From Litorimonas sp051251645 (lineage in GTDB: Bacteria > Pseudomonadota > Alphaproteobacteria > Caulobacterales > Maricaulaceae), in the NCBI GenBank assembly GCA_051251645.1, contig JBPOEY010000001.1, positions 1,116,001-1,180,000 of the forward strand: DNA of 64,000 nucleotides, given 5' to 3'. The notes beneath the pieces are model-generated. The model was not told the origin of the DNA and searched no databases. It was given only the letters and a program-made list of their open reading frames with translations. Below are positions 35,012 through 43,576 of the stretch, piece by piece. The position numbers were made by a program, and so were the translations under genes. The first letter of the stretch is position 1. The number at the start of each line of letters is the position of its first letter.

Positions 35012-36037
35012 CTATTTTTTCAACAGCTTACGATGAACCAGCAATTCGGCGATCTGCACCGTGTTCAACGCGGCGCCTTTACGCAAATTATCCGAGACGA
35101 CCCACATATCGAGCGTATTGTCCTGCGTACTGTCTTCGCGGATACGCGAGACGAAGGTCGCGAATTCGCCCACACATTCGATGGGCGTGATATAGTTGGC
35201 ATCTTCGCCGTCAGGCTGATCAATGACCATCAAGCCCGGGCTTTCGCGTAGCAACGCACGGGCATCATCAGCGGAGAGTTCGTTTTCCAATTCGACATTG
35301 ATCGCTTCAGCATGACCAACAAAGGTGGGAACCCGCACACACGTCGCAGCGACTTTAACATGAGATCCAAGAATCTTCATTGTCTCGACCTTCATTTTCC
35401 ACTCTTCTTTGGTATACCCATCTTCCATAAAGACATCGATTTGAGGAATGACGTTAAAGGCGATCCTTTTTGGAAAATTGATCGCCGGCAGTTCACTGTT
35501 TGTGTAAATCCCTTTGGTTTGCAGCCAAAGCTCATCCATCGCTTTTTTGCCCGCACCGGACACGGATTGATAGGTCGATACGACAACGCGTTTGATCCCA
35601 GCCCGATCTTGTAATGGTTTCAGAGCCACAACCATTTGAATGGTTGAACAGTTCGGATTGGCGATGATATTCTTCTTATGAAATCCTTCAACCGCATCCG
35701 CATTCACTTCGGGTACAATCAAGGGTACGTCCGGATCCATCCGCCAAGCAGAACTATTGTCGATAACAACGGCACCTGTCGCGGCGATTTTTGGGGACCA
35801 TTTTTTGGAAATCTCTCCGCCTGCGCTCATCAAAGCAATATGCACTTTGCTGAAATCAAAAGTCTCCAGATCCACACATTTGAGCGTTTTGTCGCCGAAG
35901 CTGACTTCGCGGCCGAGCGAGTTTCGCGACGCCACGGCATAGACCTCGCCCACCTCAATATCTGACTCAGCCAGAATTTCGAGCATTTCTGTCCCGACAT
36001 TGCCGGTTGCGCCGACGATCGCGAAATTGGTCGCCAT
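35012..36037 (-). CDS. asd: Aspartate-semialdehyde dehydrogenase
   Basis: 341 residues. It reduces aspartyl phosphate to the semialdehyde, the branch point to lysine, diaminopimelate, threonine and methionine. Marks: FAIVGATGNVGTEMLEIL, the catalytic cysteine in NPNCSTIQMVVAL and a histidine in VGHAEAINVELE. Its upstream region has a 7-bp hairpin (36085-36101, TCCCGGT/ACCGGGA) without a T-run. It stands alone, with the terminator at 34963 behind it. Confidence 0.97.
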   Translation of the reverse strand: MATNFAIVGATGNVGTEMLEILAESDIEVGEVYAVASRNSLGREVSFGDKTLKCVDLETFDFSKVHIALMSAGGEISKKWSPKIAATGAVVIDNSSAWRMDPDVPLIVPEVNADAVEGFHKKNIIANPNCSTIQMVVALKPLQDRAGIKRVVVSTYQSVSGAGKKAMDELWLQTKGIYTNSELPAINFPKRIAFNVIPQIDVFMEDGYTKEEWKMKVETMKILGSHVKVAATCVRVPTFVGHAEAINVELENELSADDARALLRESPGLMVIDQPDGEDANYITPIECVGEFATFVSRIREDSTQDNTLDMWVVSDNLRKGAALNTVQIAELLVHRKLLKK

Positions 36038-36111
36038 GATGTTGTCCTAACGTTGAAAAGTCGCGCCATTTAGAAGATCAGTCGTCCCGGTTCAACCGGG
36101 ATCATTCACTC

Positions 36112-36429
36112 TCAGCGCTTTGTGATTCGTCGCCACATGAAAAAAGCGATAATCGCGACAATAACCAGCCCACCAATTTCCAAAACAGTGAGCCCTAGAA
36201 AGACATTTTGCGAAAGGGTTTCACCGCCACCGACCTGTGGCGCATTGCCAGAACTCGCAATCATGGCGAGACCTAATACAACCAAGACGCAGGCTCCGAT
36301 TATGCCAAAAATCGAATTATAGAAACGCTGATCCGCTTTCTTCTGCGCAATACGGCGGTCTTGCGCACGTTGATAGCGGCTTCCCCGGTGTCTTGAACGG
36401 CTTTTGGGTTTAGGGTTTTGGTCATTCAT
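36112..36429 (-). CDS. Small membrane protein of unknown function, two helices
   Basis: 105 residues. A very basic N-terminus (about 35 residues, rich in Arg, Lys, Ser and Gln) is followed by two hydrophobic helices at about 41-60 and 78-98, then WRRITKR. By the positive-inside rule both ends should face the cytoplasm. No family recognised. It lies 75 nt upstream of asd on the same strand and is divergent from the next gene. Confidence 0.65.
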   Translation of the reverse strand: MNDQNPKPKSRSRHRGSRYQRAQDRRIAQKKADQRFYNSIFGIIGACVLVVLGLAMIASSGNAPQVGGGETLSQNVFLGLTVLEIGGLVIVAIIAFFMWRRITKR

Positions 36430-36478
36430 GTCTGCGACTTAACATGGCGATCCGAAGACGTCATGGTAAGGGTGTTAT

Positions 36479-36934
36479 ATGCGATTTCTGACTTTCCTTC
36501 TTATCGGTCTTTGCACGGCAGGTTCAGTCGCAGGCTCCGCGCTGGCGCAAACGTCCGAAATTGATCCTTATGGACCTCCAGACCCCACACAAGAATTACC
36601 CCTCGACGGGGATGCTCTAACGGCTCTGTTTATGGATCGGACCCATCGCGGTTATTACGAGGTCGGCGATATGGAAAATGTGGACCCTGCCTTTACCGAG
36701 GAAATGAAAGCAGACGGGTCCGCGATCCATGAACGCGATGGTATTGTGTCCGCGGGCCAATGGCGCACGCGTAATAATGTCGTCTGTTTTACTTATGACG
36801 ATTTGAACGGGGGTTGTTTTTCCATCTATCAACGCGGCAACTGCTATTACGCGATGTCAGCATTCACGAGTGATCTCGTCGCGATCAGTGTTCTAGATGG
36901 CGACATCCCAGATTGCGAGCCATCCATTGCTTAA
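36479..36934 (+). CDS. Secreted cysteine-containing protein, paralogue A
   Basis: 151 residues with a clear signal peptide (cleavage after ALAQ). The mature part has QELPLDGDALTALFMDRTHRG, a GQWRTRNNVVCFTY strand, GGCFSIYQRGNCYY and a final DCEP, with four cysteines that could pair. It resembles the next gene along its whole mature length, so the two are tandem paralogues. The layout recalls small alphaproteobacterial periplasmic proteins of the DUF995 type, but I am not sure of that. TAAGGGTG precedes the start. Function unknown. Confidence 0.75.
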   Translation: MRFLTFLLIGLCTAGSVAGSALAQTSEIDPYGPPDPTQELPLDGDALTALFMDRTHRGYYEVGDMENVDPAFTEEMKADGSAIHERDGIVSAGQWRTRNNVVCFTYDDLNGGCFSIYQRGNCYYAMSAFTSDLVAISVLDGDIPDCEPSIA

Positions 36935-37445
36935 GCTCCGTTGCGCCCTGATCACATTGGCTATCACCGCCTGTCCCGCGCTCACTCAGGCTCAGGATGT
37001 GCCGCCTAACTTGCCCCTGTCAAACGCGCCGATGACGCCAAACCTAAATGGTGATTTTCTGCCAAACCCGTCGCAAGAACTCCCCTTGAACGAAGATCAG
37101 CTACTTGCGACCTTCTCTGACAAGACGCATCGTGGCACTTATAATTTCAAACGCCCCAATATTGATAGTTTTGCTTTTGTTGAAACAACGAAATCCGACG
37201 GCACGACGCGCCATACTCACGGCGATAAGATCGATGTCGGCACCTGGAAAGTCATGGCGAATGTGATTTGTTTTCACTATGCCAACTGGGACGGCGGCAC
37301 GCATGATGCCTGCTTCAATGTGTTTCAAAAAGGCAATTGCTACTATCATTATGGCCTCCGCTCCGGCTTTGGCGGCGGCGGTAGTTTCACAGCCCGCAGC
37401 GTCCACGCTGGCGAAATAGCTGAGTGTGAGCCACCCAGCGTATAA
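36897..37445 (+). CDS. Secreted cysteine-containing protein, paralogue B
   Basis: 182 residues from ATG 36897, or 172 from a TTG at 36927, which overlaps the upstream stop by only 8 nt and gives a compact signal peptide; neither start has a good ribosome-binding site. The mature protein repeats the features of its neighbour: QELPLNEDQLLATFSDKTHRG, GTWKVMANVICFHY, DACFNVFQKGNCYY and ECEPPS. It adds a Gly-rich turn (GFGGGGSF). Likely periplasmic and co-translated with paralogue A. Function unknown. Confidence 0.72.
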   Translation: MATSQIASHPLLKLRCALITLAITACPALTQAQDVPPNLPLSNAPMTPNLNGDFLPNPSQELPLNEDQLLATFSDKTHRGTYNFKRPNIDSFAFVETTKSDGTTRHTHGDKIDVGTWKVMANVICFHYANWDGGTHDACFNVFQKGNCYYHYGLRSGFGGGGSFTARSVHAGEIAECEPPSV

Positions 37446-37467
37446 TCCGTAACTCTAACGCGCGGCT

Positions 37468-38055
37468 CTAGTCCGAGGGCGGGTTCCAGCGTGGTAGGCC
37501 GTGCAACTGTTCCATGACCCGAATATCGATCCGTATATCATCCATATCATTGGCGAGCCGGGCCGCTTTCTTTTCAAGACGACGGCGTTCCTTCGCCGAT
37601 AAGTCATCTGTCTCCAAACGGCCCGTCACATTCAGATAAGCCTCACGTTGGTCAGACCAGCGCGCGACAAGGTCATCTCGTTCAGCTTCCAATTGATAGG
37701 TTTCATTGCCGTCAGCATAGCCATCCAGATAACCCGCAAAATCACCCGCCTGACATTCAGCATTCGGGGATTGCCCGCTTCGACCATGGTCATAGCCTGT
37801 ATTGGGTCCGCAAAAACGTTGCAGCCCTAACTCCAAACCCCGAATGTAAGCGGTGCGATCCGGCGTCACATTGAACTTGGCGCAGCGTTCAGAAATGTCG
37901 GCTAAGCGTGAGCGAGACCGACCCGCCTCACCGTCCTTAAAGCCAATGTCTTCCCAACTTCCCGAGAGACAGGACGCTTCTGAAATTGTCTGACAGCCTG
38001 TTACACTTGCGCCTAAGCACAATCCCAATGCGATAATGGCGATAGATTTTTTCAT
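37468..38055 (-). CDS. DUF2799 family lipoprotein
   Basis: 195 residues. Signal peptide with lipobox VTGC (cysteine 21). The DUF2799 region has CLSGSWEDIGFKDGEAG, RTAYIRGLELGLQRFCGPN and GDFAGYLDGYADGNE, a family that repeats short Gly-x-x-x-Gly and DG turns. The C-terminal third (about residues 125-185) is rich in Arg, Glu and Leu and probably a coiled coil. Convergent with the secreted pair, 22 nt apart. Function unknown. Confidence 0.85.
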   Translation of the reverse strand: MKKSIAIIALGLCLGASVTGCQTISEASCLSGSWEDIGFKDGEAGRSRSRLADISERCAKFNVTPDRTAYIRGLELGLQRFCGPNTGYDHGRSGQSPNAECQAGDFAGYLDGYADGNETYQLEAERDDLVARWSDQREAYLNVTGRLETDDLSAKERRRLEKKAARLANDMDDIRIDIRVMEQLHGLPRWNPPSD

Positions 38056-38185
38056 GACACTCTCCCTTGTCTCACATGATCCATAGCGGAAATTTCATAG
38101 CGCTGCCATGAGGAGTCCGTTCAGCTAACGCTCATAAACCGGGGTTCCCCTTGCTGCATCCCGACGTCCGTGGTTTAGCGGATAT

Positions 38186-39199
38186 ATGCGCCTCGACTCA
38201 TCCACTATCGGCACCGGGAAACGCCCGCCTATCGGACTAGCGCTTGGCGGCGGGGTCGCGCGCGGGTGGGCGCATATCGGGGCTATACGGGCCTTAATTG
38301 AAGCCGATATCGAACCTGACATTATCGCCGGCACGTCAATCGGCTCCGTTGTCGCAGCGGCTTACCTCGCCGGACGATTGGATTCCTTGGAAAAGTGGGC
38401 GCGATCACTCAATAAAAAGCGCGTCATACATTATATGGATCTGTCCTGGGGCGGATCAGGCCTAATGAAGGGCGCACGGCTTGTTAAAGTCCTCGAACAC
38501 TATCTCAAAGACACGAATATTGAAGATTTCGACAAACGGTTTGCCGCTGTCGCCTGTGATTTGCGCACAGGCTACGAAGTTTGGCTGCAACAGGGCCCCG
38601 TTATTCCCGCGATCCGCGCATCCTACGCGCTGCCCGGCGCGTTTGAGCCTGTGAAAATTGATAATCGCTATATGATTGATGGCGCGCTCGTGAATCCTGT
38701 TCCCGTCTCAGCGTGTCGCGCAATGGGCGCGCACCTTGTGATCGCCGTCTCCCTCAATGGCGATGCGTTCGGTCCTGTCGGGTCCAGCCACGAAGTCAAT
38801 TTTGACGAAGAAAATCAGCCCGAGCCTGATCTGGCAGAAATGGCGATCATGGCACAACAGTCTCTGAATAAGTTAAGACCTGACCGTATCCTTTTGAAAT
38901 CATTACTTGGCGGAGCTAAGGCCGGGAAAAGCCCCCGCATTGGGTCTGTCATGATGGGGACATTGAATATTGTCATGGACCGGATTTCGCGGTCGCGTCT
39001 GGCGGGTGATCCACCCGATGTGTTTGTCGCCCCGCGCATTGGTCATATCGGCATGTTGGAGTTTACCCGCGCCGACGAACTGATTGAGCGCGGCTACCGG
39101 GCTATGCAGCACGAGATCCCACTTATTCGCTCCGTTATCGATATTCTGGGCGATATGCCAAGCGCTGCCTCTCCCGTGGATGGACGAGAAGAGGAATAG
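38186..39199 (+). CDS. Patatin-like phospholipase (RssA/NTE type)
   Basis: 337 residues. The oxyanion motif GLALGGGVARGWAHIGAIRAL, the nucleophile serine 51 in GTSIGS and the catalytic aspartate in MIDGALVNPVPVS make a complete Ser-Asp dyad. This is the RssA-like bacterial branch of patatin lipases; the natural lipid is unknown. No signal peptide is seen, so it probably acts on the inner face of the membrane. It is divergent from the DUF2799 gene. Confidence 0.92.
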   Translation: MRLDSSTIGTGKRPPIGLALGGGVARGWAHIGAIRALIEADIEPDIIAGTSIGSVVAAAYLAGRLDSLEKWARSLNKKRVIHYMDLSWGGSGLMKGARLVKVLEHYLKDTNIEDFDKRFAAVACDLRTGYEVWLQQGPVIPAIRASYALPGAFEPVKIDNRYMIDGALVNPVPVSACRAMGAHLVIAVSLNGDAFGPVGSSHEVNFDEENQPEPDLAEMAIMAQQSLNKLRPDRILLKSLLGGAKAGKSPRIGSVMMGTLNIVMDRISRSRLAGDPPDVFVAPRIGHIGMLEFTRADELIERGYRAMQHEIPLIRSVIDILGDMPSAASPVDGREEE

Positions 39200-39235
39200 A
39201 CGGCCTTCAAAACCCTAAGTTAGATCGCCTGGACG

Positions 39236-39250
39236 TTAAGGGAAAATTAA
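39236..39250. promoter_or_regulatory. CtrA binding site, full consensus
   Basis: TTAA-GGGAAAA-TTAA, followed by C, exactly matches the CtrA consensus TTAA-N7-TTAA. It lies in the 106-nt space between the patatin gene and the polytopic membrane protein, 56 nt ahead of the latter's start. Confidence 0.55.
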
Positions 39251-39305
39251 CAATAGCGACTCGCGCCGAGGGTGTCTGTTCGCGACAGCACTCTCCCGGA
39301 TCAAT

Positions 39306-40670
39306 ATGTATCATCCTATGAATGGATTTATACGAAAAGGCCTCGCGAACGACAATATCGTATCGCGACGTAACCTCGCTCTTGCAGCGGGCCTCCCGTC
39401 TGCGGCCGATCCACCCTCGCGAACCCCGCCCCCCTTTCCACATGAAAACCTAAGTTCGTTTGAAGCTCCCGTGGATGAAACTGTCATTTGGAGCACAAGC
39501 CGAATGACGGCTCTGGTGTTCTTTATTGTTTCGACGGTGCTGACCCTGTTTTCCTTGCGCGTTGGCCTCCCAGCGCGTGAAACGGGATTGCTTTGCGCCC
39601 TGAGCGCTCTGGCGGCCTCCGCTGTTCTTTACGGCTTACCACTCTGGCTGACGGTGGCGCGCGGCGTTTTAGCCCTGTCAGTTGGCGTCTTTGCCAGTTT
39701 AGCTCTCTTAATCCTCCTTCCGGCCTTAAACCTGTGGCCAAGTGGCGCAGGCCCGCTTTTGTTTTCAATGATTTTCGCCATTGTCGGCACGCTGACACGC
39801 TCACGGGCGTGTTTAAGCCTCGCGATTTTGGCGCTGTTCGGATTGATGATTGACTCAGATGGACTTACCCGAATGAGGCTTGATGCGCAGGTTGCAACCC
39901 TCGGTCTATTTGCCATTGGCCTTTGCGGGAGTGTGATGGCCGGATCCCGCATCATTGCAGGCGTTTCATTGGTTGCGGTAATGGGCGCGACTCTGACTCT
40001 TATGGCCGCCTTTGGAATTCCAACCCCCGGAGCACTCGCGATCCTCTCTGTCTTTGCGATTGCCTCGGCCCTAGCGTTGCGCGCGTATGTCAATCGCGGC
40101 TATGTTGCGGCTGAATTGCCGATGATTTTATCAGGCGTCGTATTTGCTTTGGCCGCGATTGGGTTTCAGCTCTTCCTCATGGGCGATTTCGCTGGACAAG
40201 CCGGGCGTTTCGCCACGCCATTACCAAACCTTGGCGTCATGATCCTGATTGCCATTCAAGGCATGGTCCTCTTCGTGTCGCTCGTGGGTTGGTTTGCGCG
40301 TCGTCTCTCCCTGGCTGATGTCATGCTAACCCAAGCCATATTTGGCCTCGTTTGCACCGTCATTGCGGACCCTATGCGGTTGTCACGGATTGGTGTGGGT
40401 GATCCGTCCTTGCTCCTTGCCGGCCTTGTTGGCTTGATTGTAGCGGGTTTGGCGGGGCTCATGCTCTATAAATCATGGCTCGCGGACCGTCCGATCCTAA
40501 CATCCCTCTCAGCTATGACCTTGATGATCCAAATCATCTTCGGCATGCGTTTGGCGACAGGGGATTTTGATGTCGCACTGGCCGCGCTCGTGTGCGCCGG
40601 ATTGGCCATGGCCCTCGCCGTTGTCATGGCGCTTAACCCGCGAAATATTCGCAATAGATCACTTTCATAG
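39306..40670 (+). CDS. Polytopic membrane protein of unknown function
   Basis: 454 residues. An N-terminal soluble part of about 65 residues, proline-rich, precedes some twelve to thirteen closely spaced hydrophobic helices that fill the rest. There is no motif I recognise, and charged residues in the helices are few. A CtrA site stands just upstream, so the gene may be under cell-cycle control. A second ATG at 39318 is an alternative start. The GYF-like gene follows after 12 nt and is probably in the same operon. Confidence 0.75.
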   Translation: MYHPMNGFIRKGLANDNIVSRRNLALAAGLPSAADPPSRTPPPFPHENLSSFEAPVDETVIWSTSRMTALVFFIVSTVLTLFSLRVGLPARETGLLCALSALAASAVLYGLPLWLTVARGVLALSVGVFASLALLILLPALNLWPSGAGPLLFSMIFAIVGTLTRSRACLSLAILALFGLMIDSDGLTRMRLDAQVATLGLFAIGLCGSVMAGSRIIAGVSLVAVMGATLTLMAAFGIPTPGALAILSVFAIASALALRAYVNRGYVAAELPMILSGVVFALAAIGFQLFLMGDFAGQAGRFATPLPNLGVMILIAIQGMVLFVSLVGWFARRLSLADVMLTQAIFGLVCTVIADPMRLSRIGVGDPSLLLAGLVGLIVAGLAGLMLYKSWLADRPILTSLSAMTLMIQIIFGMRLATGDFDVALAALVCAGLAMALAVVMALNPRNIRNRSLS

Positions 40671-40682
40671 CTATTCAGTACA

Positions 40683-41255
40683 ATGAACCAAGACTATAGA
40701 CATACGATGGAAACGAGCGGCGGAAAAGATGGGGCGGCCGAGCGCCTGTGGTACATTCGCGTGTCAGGCACCGTCTACGGCCCGTTTGATGATCGCACCG
40801 TCTGGACTTATGTTCAGGAACGACGAGTCACGGCACTCTCAGACCTCTCGACGCGTCCCGATCATGGCTATCAGCCCGCCAAGAACTGGCTAGAAATCGC
40901 GCATTGGTTTCTTGCGCCTGTCGTCGAACCAGCCCCACAACTTGCCCCTGCGCCCCCGACACAGCCAAAACACACGTCTTTGATGCTTGTCATGGCTGAA
41001 ATTCGGTCCGGTCGCTCCATGGCGTTTCTACAGACCTTACAATCGCTTGGCGATGCCCAGCGCATTGGCGATAGCGTATGGTTATTGCAGTCGAATTCTG
41101 ACCCTGAGCAGATGAAATCTGTTTTAGGGCCAACGCTTTCTGTCAGCGACCGATTGTTTGTGGTCGATGCGACCTATTCAGAGTTTTCGGCCTATAATTT
41201 AGGGTCCGAAGTGGATGGCCAATTAAAGCAAATTTTCGCGGCTCAGCAAAACTAG
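40683..41255 (+). CDS. GYF_2-like domain protein with a second small domain
   Basis: 190 residues, soluble. Residues about 20-80 resemble a GYF_2 domain (RLWYIRVSGTVYGPFDD, then a helix with TVWTYVQERRV). A proline-rich linker (about 82-97) leads to a second domain of about 85 residues with an alternating strand/helix pattern: LMLVMAEIRSG, DSVWLLQSN, LSVSDRLFVVDATY. Its outline is like small ferredoxin-fold proteins of the SinR/Cas2 kind, a weak, pattern-based impression only. It follows the polytopic protein closely. The stop shares CTAG with the convergent carbonic anhydrase gene. Confidence 0.7.
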   Translation: MNQDYRHTMETSGGKDGAAERLWYIRVSGTVYGPFDDRTVWTYVQERRVTALSDLSTRPDHGYQPAKNWLEIAHWFLAPVVEPAPQLAPAPPTQPKHTSLMLVMAEIRSGRSMAFLQTLQSLGDAQRIGDSVWLLQSNSDPEQMKSVLGPTLSVSDRLFVVDATYSEFSAYNLGSEVDGQLKQIFAAQQN

Positions 41256-41782
41256 CGTTCGTCGATCCGGCGTAAGCCATTCCGAAAACGTTTTGCGTTC
41301 GAGACATAGACTTGAGCATTGAGCTTGAGGAAGTTTGCTTCGGCTTCCCCTAGTGTCTTCATGACCCGTCCTGGGGAACCCACAACCAGACTGTTAGGCG
41401 GAATCACTTTATTCTCTGTCACCAGTGCATGAGCGCCAATGATAGACCCTTCCCCAATCTGAGCGCCATTCAAAATCGTTGCGCCAATTCCGATCAAGCA
41501 GCCATTCTCAATCGTGCAACCATGCAGCATCACCTGATGGCCGACGATGACGTCTTCACCGATGGATAGCGGTTGACCAGGGTCGGAATGTAGGACGGCA
41601 TTGTCTTGAATATTGGACCGGGAACCTACATGGATGGGTTCATTATCGCCGCGCATGACAGCCCCAAACCAAACGGAGCTATCCTCCGCCATCACGATAT
41701 TGCCGATCACAGACGCCGTTTCCGCGACCCAAACGCTATCATGTAGCTTTGGAGTAAATTCATCGAGCGCAAAAACAGCCAT
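41252..41782 (-). CDS. Gamma carbonic anhydrase family protein
   Basis: 176 residues, left-handed beta-helix of hexapeptide repeats (IGNIVMAEDSSVWFGAVMRGD, then IGEDVIVGHQVMLHGCTIENG in outline, about residues 20-100). Histidines in GHQVMLHG and in VLHSDPG fit the metal site of YrdA/PaaY-like proteins. Whether it is an active anhydrase is unknown for most members. It follows the DUF3126 gene with a one-base overlap (TAATG-like junction). Confidence 0.92.
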   Translation of the reverse strand: MAVFALDEFTPKLHDSVWVAETASVIGNIVMAEDSSVWFGAVMRGDNEPIHVGSRSNIQDNAVLHSDPGQPLSIGEDVIVGHQVMLHGCTIENGCLIGIGATILNGAQIGEGSIIGAHALVTENKVIPPNSLVVGSPGRVMKTLGEAEANFLKLNAQVYVSNAKRFRNGLRRIDER

Positions 41783-41994
41783 TAAGCGTCGAGGTCTTGC
41801 TGCAGGATCGACATATTCAGATCGTAGGAAATATCGTCTTTGTCTTCGTCGTCGATATAAAGAAGACCTAAGATTTCATCGTCGAGATAAACCTCAACGC
41901 TGTCCTGGACTTTGCGCGGGGTAATCCGGATCGCTTCGGTGTTGAAACGCTTACACAGATAGTCGCGGACTGATTTTATTTGTTCGGGAGTCAT
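41782..41994 (-). CDS. DUF3126 family protein
   Basis: 70 residues. The protein matches the short alphaproteobacterial DUF3126 family: RDYLCKRFNTEAIRITPR, DSVEVYLDDEILGLLYIDDE and a closing SYDLNMSILQQDLD. It is acidic, soluble and of unknown function. cysE lies 21 nt upstream on the same strand, the usual partner. Confidence 0.9.
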   Translation of the reverse strand: MTPEQIKSVRDYLCKRFNTEAIRITPRKVQDSVEVYLDDEILGLLYIDDEDKDDISYDLNMSILQQDLDA

Positions 41995-42015
41995 TCGTAT
42001 AATCCTTGATATAAT

Positions 42016-42828
42016 TTATAGACCTTGGTCCATGGCCGCCGCGGGATCGCCGCAGGAACCACCGACCGGCTTGGCGGGAACGCCAGCCACGGTACAATTT
42101 TCTGGGACAGGTTTCAAAACAACGGACCCCGCCGCAATCTTCGCGCCATTGCCAATCACGATATTGCCGAGAACCGATGCATTCGCGCCGATCAAAACCC
42201 GGTCGCCAATTTTCGGATGGCGGTCTTCTTCGGCCTTGCCAGTCCCGCCTAGCGTCACGCCTTGAAGGATAGAGCAATCGTCGCCAATGCGCGCCGTTTC
42301 GCCCATCACGAAACCTGTCGCGTGATCCAGCATAATGCCACAGCCAACTTTGGCCGCGGGGTTGATGTCTACACCGAACAGTTCGCTACTGCGTGACTGT
42401 AAGTGATAAGCCACTAAATCGCGCCCCGATTTGTAAAGCGCATTCGCACAACGATAGGTCTGGATCGCGAGGAAACCTTTGAAATAGAGGAAGCATTGCA
42501 GATGCGAATGACAAGCCGGATCGCGCTGTTTCACCGCTTGTAGGTCACGCGCAATGCACGGGATAAGCGACGGATCACTTTCTAGGGCCTCCGCTAATAC
42601 GGTTCGCATCTTCAGAGCCGAAAAGTCATCGCTTGAGAGTTTTTGCGCCAAATGATTGACAAGAGCCGAGCCCAAGTCATCCTGATCCAATACTGTCGCG
42701 TGCAAAAGCGACGATAGTGCCACTTCTTTGAGCGCATATTCGGACGCTTCGCGTTTCATTTCCGACCAGACGCAGACATCATCTGCCTCGTCGCATACGA
42801 GATTGAGCGGGGTGTTTGCCTGAGCCAT
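42016..42828 (-). CDS. cysE: Serine O-acetyltransferase
   Basis: 270 residues from the ATG at 42828 (AGG about 7 nt upstream); a GTG at 42867 would add 13 residues without a ribosome-binding site. It makes O-acetylserine from serine and acetyl-CoA, the entry to cysteine synthesis. The N-terminal helical domain (WSEMKREASEYALKEVALSS) is followed by the hexapeptide beta-helix with MLDHATGFVMGETA and GGTGKAEEDRHPKIGDRV. It belongs with DUF3126 and the carbonic anhydrase in one run. Confidence 0.96.
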   Translation of the reverse strand: MAQANTPLNLVCDEADDVCVWSEMKREASEYALKEVALSSLLHATVLDQDDLGSALVNHLAQKLSSDDFSALKMRTVLAEALESDPSLIPCIARDLQAVKQRDPACHSHLQCFLYFKGFLAIQTYRCANALYKSGRDLVAYHLQSRSSELFGVDINPAAKVGCGIMLDHATGFVMGETARIGDDCSILQGVTLGGTGKAEEDRHPKIGDRVLIGANASVLGNIVIGNGAKIAAGSVVLKPVPENCTVAGVPAKPVGGSCGDPAAAMDQGL

Positions 42829-42912
42829 GCCGTCGCCTAGCGCTTCAAATCCGCCATTGAAACCCACAATTTAGTTAGATCACTGTTCACTTATGCTCGA
42901 ATTACCTTTGGT

Positions 42913-43368
42913 TCACCCTCGTCCGCGATAGGGCGGAACACCTTGATCTGGGATCCACAGGCCCTCTGGCGGCGTGCCAAACTGATAGAAGACATCAATT
43001 GGAATGCCCCCGCGAGGATACCAATATCCGCCAATACGGAGCCATTTAGGCGCAATTTCACGCACCAGCCGTTGGGCAATACCTGTTGTGCAGGCTTCGT
43101 GGAAATCGCCATGATTGCGGTAGCTGCCCAAGAAAAGTTTGAATGCCTTGCTCTCGACGATCCATTCATCCGGACAATAGTCGACGACTAAATGGGCGAA
43201 ATCCGGTTGACCCGTGACGGGACAGATCGAGGTAAATTCGGGCGCGACTAGCCGAACCATATAAGGCTCGCTGCACGGATTCGCGACGCGCTCTAACTCG
43301 GCCTCATCCGGCGAGGCAGGGAGGGCGCTGGCGGCCCCTAATTGATCTAGTTTGTCATATCGGCTCAT
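42913..43368 (-). CDS. queF: preQ1 synthase (NADPH-dependent 7-cyano-7-deazaguanine reductase)
   Basis: 151 residues, short (YkvM-type) QueF. It reduces preQ0 to preQ1 for queuosine in tRNA. The catalytic cysteine is in FTSICPVTGQPDFA, and the family motif ESKAFKLFLGSYRNHGDFHE is intact. Start at the ATG at 43368; the open frame to 43428 adds residues not found in the family. No other queuosine gene is in the window. Its promoter region is shared with rpoH on the other side. Confidence 0.96.
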   Translation of the reverse strand: MSRYDKLDQLGAASALPASPDEAELERVANPCSEPYMVRLVAPEFTSICPVTGQPDFAHLVVDYCPDEWIVESKAFKLFLGSYRNHGDFHEACTTGIAQRLVREIAPKWLRIGGYWYPRGGIPIDVFYQFGTPPEGLWIPDQGVPPYRGRG

Positions 43369-43515
43369 GATCGGCGCTTTATCGTGGAGTCTACCATTCG
43401 TCCACCGCCAGAGCCGGGGTCCGAACATGTGACAGATGACCTCGCACCACCGGAACGTTAAAGAGAAGATAGGATGATCACAATATCGCGTCTTTCAAGC
43501 GAGCTCACTTCCCTT

Positions 43516-43543
43516 TAGACACTCTTTAAATCACGAATAGAAT
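43516..43543 (+). promoter_or_regulatory. Predicted rpoH promoter
   Basis: TAGACA (43516-43521), 16 nt, then TAGAAT (43538-43543): each box matches five of six bases of the housekeeping sigma consensus. A strong AGGAGG at 43561 precedes the rpoH ATG by 10 nt. The rest of the 208-base space towards queF shows no gene. Confidence 0.5.
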
Positions 43544-43576
43544 TCTTACATAACTCCGTCAGGAGGACACCACCCA

